DNA from: Kibdelosporangium philippinense
Lineage (GTDB): Bacteria > Actinomycetota > Actinomycetes > Mycobacteriales > Pseudonocardiaceae
Length of the DNA stretch: 64,000 nucleotides
Assembly: GCF_021390435.2 (NCBI RefSeq)
Contig: NZ_JAJVCN010000005.1
Location: 124,001-188,000, forward strand
Reading direction: 5' to 3'
This document shows positions 61,030-64,000 of the stretch, in pieces. Position numbers and translations under genes: made by a program. The first letter of the stretch is position 1, and each line of letters begins with the position of its first letter. A model generated the notes under the pieces. The model worked only from the letters and a program-made list of their open reading frames with translations, made no database searches and had not been told where the DNA came from.

Positions 61030-63573
61030 ATGTCCTTGTCGATCACCGCCGTACCCGTTGCTTCCGTCGCCGCCCATCCGCACGCCGAACCGGCAGTGGG
61101 CGTGCTCGCCTCACCGGTGGGCGACTACTTGCGTGACCCGCTCGGCGCGTTCCAGAACGTGCTGGCCCACCTGCGCGACCTCGCGCTGACGTGGGGCCCG
61201 ATCGTCGGGCCGGTGCTCGCAGTCGTCGTCACCGCGACCGTCATCGCGCGGCGGCGGTGGCGCCGCCGCTACCACGAGCGCCTGGCCACGGATGCTCGGC
61301 TGGTCACCGTGCTGGCACCGCCCACGGTCGACCCAACGGGCGCGGTCACCGTGTGGTCCAACCTGGTCGGACTCTTGCGGCCAGGGTGGCTGCGGCGGTT
61401 CGGCGGGCAGCCGCACCTGGCCTTCGAGCTGACGTTCACCGACGACGGCGTGCAGATCCGCCTGTGGGTGCCCGGCCTCGTTCCGCCCGGCATGGTGGAG
61501 CGCGCGATCGAGGCCGCCTGGCCCGGCGCGCACACCCGCACCACCCCCGCCAAGCCCCCGATCCCGATCACCGCCCCAGCGGGCCGACGGATCGAGGCGG
61601 TCGGCGGCGAGCTGCGGCTGGCGCGCTCGGAGGCGCTGCCGATCCGCACCGAGCACCCGGCCGACCCGATCCGGGCGATGCTCGGCGCACCGGTCGGGCT
61701 CGGCCCGCACGAGCGGGCCTGCGTGCAGATCCTTGCCCGCCCGGTCGCCGGCCACCGTGTCACCAAGGCCCGCCGCGCGGCCCGGCGCGTGCACGCGGGC
61801 GGCTCGGTCAACCTGGTCGGCCGGCTGCTCGACGCCATCACGCCCGGCAAGACCCCGAAGCCATCCAGCCACGGACGAACGCCGCAGGTGGATCGGCAGA
61901 CCAGCCTGGAGTACGCCGCCCAGGACCGCGCCGTGGTCGAGAAGCTGCGGTCGAACCAGTTCGAAACCCGCATCCGCTACGCCGTGGCCACCACCGTCCC
62001 CGACGACGCGACATCCGGGGAAGTCCACGCGGTGCGGGAGGTGCTGCGGGGCCGCGGGCACGCGATCGCCAGCGCGTTCGCGGCCTACTCCGAGCACAAC
62101 TACTACCGCCGGGTCCGGCTCCGCGGGCCGGTCACCGTGCTGGCCGATCGCCGGCTCGGCAAGGGCGACCTGCTCTCGATCCCGGAATTGGCGGCAGTAG
62201 CGCATCTGCCGATCGACGAGTCCACCCCTGGCCTGCAACGGGCCGGCGCCAAGGCCGTGCCGCCCCCACCGGGCATCTCCACGACCGGCGAGCAGATCAA
62301 ACCGCTCGGGCTGTCGGACTCCGGGCACTCCCGCCCGGTCGGGTTGCACGTCGCCGACGCCCGCCACCACCTGCACATCCTCGGCGCCACCGGGTCCGGC
62401 AAGTCTGAGCTGATGGCGCGGATGATCCTGGCCGACGCCGAGGCCGGGCGTGGCGTGGTCGTGGTCGACCCGAAAGGCGACCTCGTCTCGGACATCCTCA
62501 TGCGCCTACCCGAGGAACTCGGCGAGAAGGTGGTGCTGTTCGACGCCGACTCCCGAGCCCGCCCACCGGTGCTCAACCCACTGGAAGGAACCGACAAGGC
62601 GCGTGCGGTCGACAACCTGGTGTCGATCTTCTCCCGGATCTACGCGTCCTCGTGGGGGCCGCGTACCGACGACATCCTGCGCGCAGGGTTGCTGACCCTG
62701 ACCGCGATGCCCGGCACGCCGACCCTGGTCGACCTGCCGAAGCTGCTCACGGTGCCGGCGTTCCGGCAGCGGGCGTGCGACCAGATCGACGACGAGGTGC
62801 TCAAGGGCTTCTGGTCCTGGTACGACGACCTGTCCGACGCCAGCCGGGCGCAGGTTATCGCGCCGCTGATGAACAAGGTCCGCGGTTTCCTGCTGCGCCC
62901 GTTCGTCCGCGCCGCGATCGCGGGCGGCACCTCCACTGTGGATATGGACGAGGTGCTTAACACCGGCGGCATCTGCCTGGTGCGCATCGCCCGTGACGCG
63001 CTGGGCATGGAAACCGCCCGGCTGGTCGGCTCCATCGTGGTCGCTCGCACCTGGCAAGCCGCCACCCGCCGAGCCCGCATCCCCCAGCGTCAGCGCCGCG
63101 ACTGCGGCCTGTATGTGGACGAGTGCCACAACTTCCTGAATCTCGCCTACCCGCTGGAAGACATGTTGGCGGAGGCGAGGGGCTATCGGCTGTCGATGGC
63201 GTTGGCGCACCAGTATCTCGGCCAACTGCCCAAGGAGCTCGAAGAGGGCATCAGCACCAACGCCCGGTCAAAGATCTTCTTCAACGCCAGCCCGGAGGAC
63301 GCGAAACGGCTCGCGCGGCACACCATGCCGCGGCTGTCTGATCACGACCTGTCCAACCTCGGCGTCTACCACGTCGCAGCCCGGCTCGTCCTGGGCGGCG
63401 AGGAGGCGCCGCCGTTCACCGCGGTCACCGAGAAGCTCCCGCCCGCGATTCCCGGACGTGCCAAGGCAATCCGCAAAGCCGCCAGGATCAACACCCGTCC
63501 GCCCGTCGCTGACGCCGACAACGCATCGGGCCAAGCCGGGCAGCCCACTGTGGACCCACGCCGAGCGGCCTAG
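61030..63573 (+). CDS. VirD4/TraG-like type IV coupling ATPase
   Basis: 847 residues from the ATG at 61030, six bases after GGGGAGG; an ATG at 60994 is possible. One membrane segment near 50-70 (TWGPIVGPVLAVVVTATVIA), then a long conserved N-terminal half and an ATPase with Walker A GATGSGKSELMARM (about 452) and Walker B GLYVDECHNFLN (about 694). The coupling protein selects DNA for export and drives it through the channel. Followed by a strong terminator-like hairpin. Confidence 0.9.
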   Translation: MSLSITAVPVASVAAHPHAEPAVGVLASPVGDYLRDPLGAFQNVLAHLRDLALTWGPIVGPVLAVVVTATVIARRRWRRRYHERLATDARLVTVLAPPTVDPTGAVTVWSNLVGLLRPGWLRRFGGQPHLAFELTFTDDGVQIRLWVPGLVPPGMVERAIEAAWPGAHTRTTPAKPPIPITAPAGRRIEAVGGELRLARSEALPIRTEHPADPIRAMLGAPVGLGPHERACVQILARPVAGHRVTKARRAARRVHAGGSVNLVGRLLDAITPGKTPKPSSHGRTPQVDRQTSLEYAAQDRAVVEKLRSNQFETRIRYAVATTVPDDATSGEVHAVREVLRGRGHAIASAFAAYSEHNYYRRVRLRGPVTVLADRRLGKGDLLSIPELAAVAHLPIDESTPGLQRAGAKAVPPPPGISTTGEQIKPLGLSDSGHSRPVGLHVADARHHLHILGATGSGKSELMARMILADAEAGRGVVVVDPKGDLVSDILMRLPEELGEKVVLFDADSRARPPVLNPLEGTDKARAVDNLVSIFSRIYASSWGPRTDDILRAGLLTLTAMPGTPTLVDLPKLLTVPAFRQRACDQIDDEVLKGFWSWYDDLSDASRAQVIAPLMNKVRGFLLRPFVRAAIAGGTSTVDMDEVLNTGGICLVRIARDALGMETARLVGSIVVARTWQAATRRARIPQRQRRDCGLYVDECHNFLNLAYPLEDMLAEARGYRLSMALAHQYLGQLPKELEEGISTNARSKIFFNASPEDAKRLARHTMPRLSDHDLSNLGVYHVAARLVLGGEEAPPFTAVTEKLPPAIPGRAKAIRKAARINTRPPVADADNASGQAGQPTVDPRRAA

Positions 63574-63597
63574 CTCACCACTTTCGTTGCCCCACAA

Positions 63598-63649
63598 CGC
63601 ATGCGGGGCTCACGCACGCCGCCACACGGCGTCGCAGGCCCCGCATGCG
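63598..63649 (+). terminator. Hairpin after the coupling-protein gene
   Basis: CGCATGCGGGGC and its exact complement with a 28-base loop that itself can fold (GCCGCCACACGGCG), followed by CTTGTTTC. It lies 24 bases after the stop. Confidence 0.65.
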
Positions 63650-63702
63650 CCTTGTTTCACCACACCACTGCTGGCTACCGGCGACCTGGGAGGTGCCTCA
63701 TC

Positions 63703-64000
63703 ATGATCACGAATCCGACACCGCAGCGGGCGCTGCGCGGCCACATGCCCCAACGCCCCACACCACGGGCAGCCACCACCGGGGCGCACCACGCCCAGCT
63801 CGCCGGGCGACTCACCCCGCGGGACCGGTGGCTGGCCCGGATGCTCCACGAGCACAAGGTGTTCACCACCCAGCAGTTCGTCGAGATGGCGTTCCCGACC
63901 ACACGCGCGGCCAACCACCGCCTGCTCGATCTGTTCAAGTGGCGGGTCGTCGACCGGTTCCAACCGTTCGTGACCTCCGGCACCGCGCCGATGCACTACG
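63703..64000 (+). CDS. Replication-relaxation family protein (N-terminal part)
   Basis: Runs off the right edge; 99 residues visible. ATG with GGGAGG nine bases upstream. LTPRDRWLARMLHEHKVFTT and FPTTRAANHRLLDLFKWRVV are typical of the replication-relaxation family found in actinobacterial plasmids and integrative elements, where they are thought to assist element replication or transfer DNA processing. Confidence 0.8.
   Translation, partial: MITNPTPQRALRGHMPQRPTPRAATTGAHHAQLAGRLTPRDRWLARMLHEHKVFTTQQFVEMAFPTTRAANHRLLDLFKWRVVDRFQPFVTSGTAPMHY

Larger units (their letters stand above)
39625..64000. mobile_element. Integrative and conjugative element, left end at the CAT tRNA, right end outside window
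   Basis: The gene content switches at the tRNA from conserved chromosome to an integrase, XRE regulator, DNA-modification operon and a VirB2/VirB4/VirB6/VirD4-type conjugation gene set. The element's left boundary is the 3' half of the tRNA; no second copy of that half is visible before 64,000, so the right attachment site must lie outside. Core chromosomal genes are absent throughout. It carries two nested insertions at 51.1-57.0 kb. Confidence 0.75.

Overview
The window is high-GC actinomycete DNA. Codon use, frequent GTG starts and gene order point to the Pseudonocardiales/Mycobacteriales side of the phylum (inference). Positions 1 to about 39,600 are ordinary chromosome. The order hrcA-dnaJ2-rsmE, HIT-phoH-ybeY-CNNM/CorC-(deaminase-like)-era-RDD-recO, uppS, zur/smtB, glyS, dgt, dnaG closely follows the block I know from M. 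tuberculosis around Rv2374c to Rv2343c. Accessory genes sit between these housekeeping genes: a kduI/kduD end, an XRE/ImmA-type regulator, a secreted TAP-like hydrolase, a broken Pls/PosA-type peptide synthetase, an ABC exporter with a two-component system, a serpin, and an ECF41 sigma factor next to a carboxymuconolactone decarboxylase. Zinc handling is concentrated at 18.7-22.8 kb: a DUF318 permease and its TIGR03943 partner, zur, smtB with a readable alpha-5 metal site, and a His/Cys-rich metallothionein-like protein.

Two tRNA genes (Asn GTT and a CAT tRNA) at 39.5-39.7 kb mark the left edge of an integrated conjugative element that continues past the end of the window. It starts with a serine integrase whose reading frame runs antisense into the CAT tRNA. 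It then carries a dead truncated copy of that integrase, a small conserved protein and an XRE-type regulator. Next is a tightly overlapping five-gene leftward operon (42.3-47.0 kb): two methyltransferase-like proteins without a recognisable catalytic motif, a recombinase-domain protein without a resolvase domain, a VUT/YhhQ-type 7-deazaguanine precursor transporter, and a DpdA-like DNA transglycosylase. I read this as a candidate 7-deazaguanine DNA-modification module, the most interesting system here. A repeat-rich intergenic region (47.2-47.5 kb) separates it from the rightward transfer operon: conserved protein, VirB2-like pilin, TrbL/VirB6-like protein, PrgI-like protein, VirB4-like ATPase, small membrane protein, GP88-like fragment, VirD4/TraG-like coupling protein and a replication-relaxation protein.

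The transfer operon is interrupted between the TrbL-like and PrgI-like genes by a leftward module of a DUF5372-type protein and a large serine recombinase. That recombinase gene is itself split by a recombinase-in-trio (RIT) element: three overlapping tyrosine recombinases bounded by 82-bp perfect inverted repeats. Removing exactly 3,400 bp between two GGCCTCC copies restores one open frame. The layout is therefore element within element within element.
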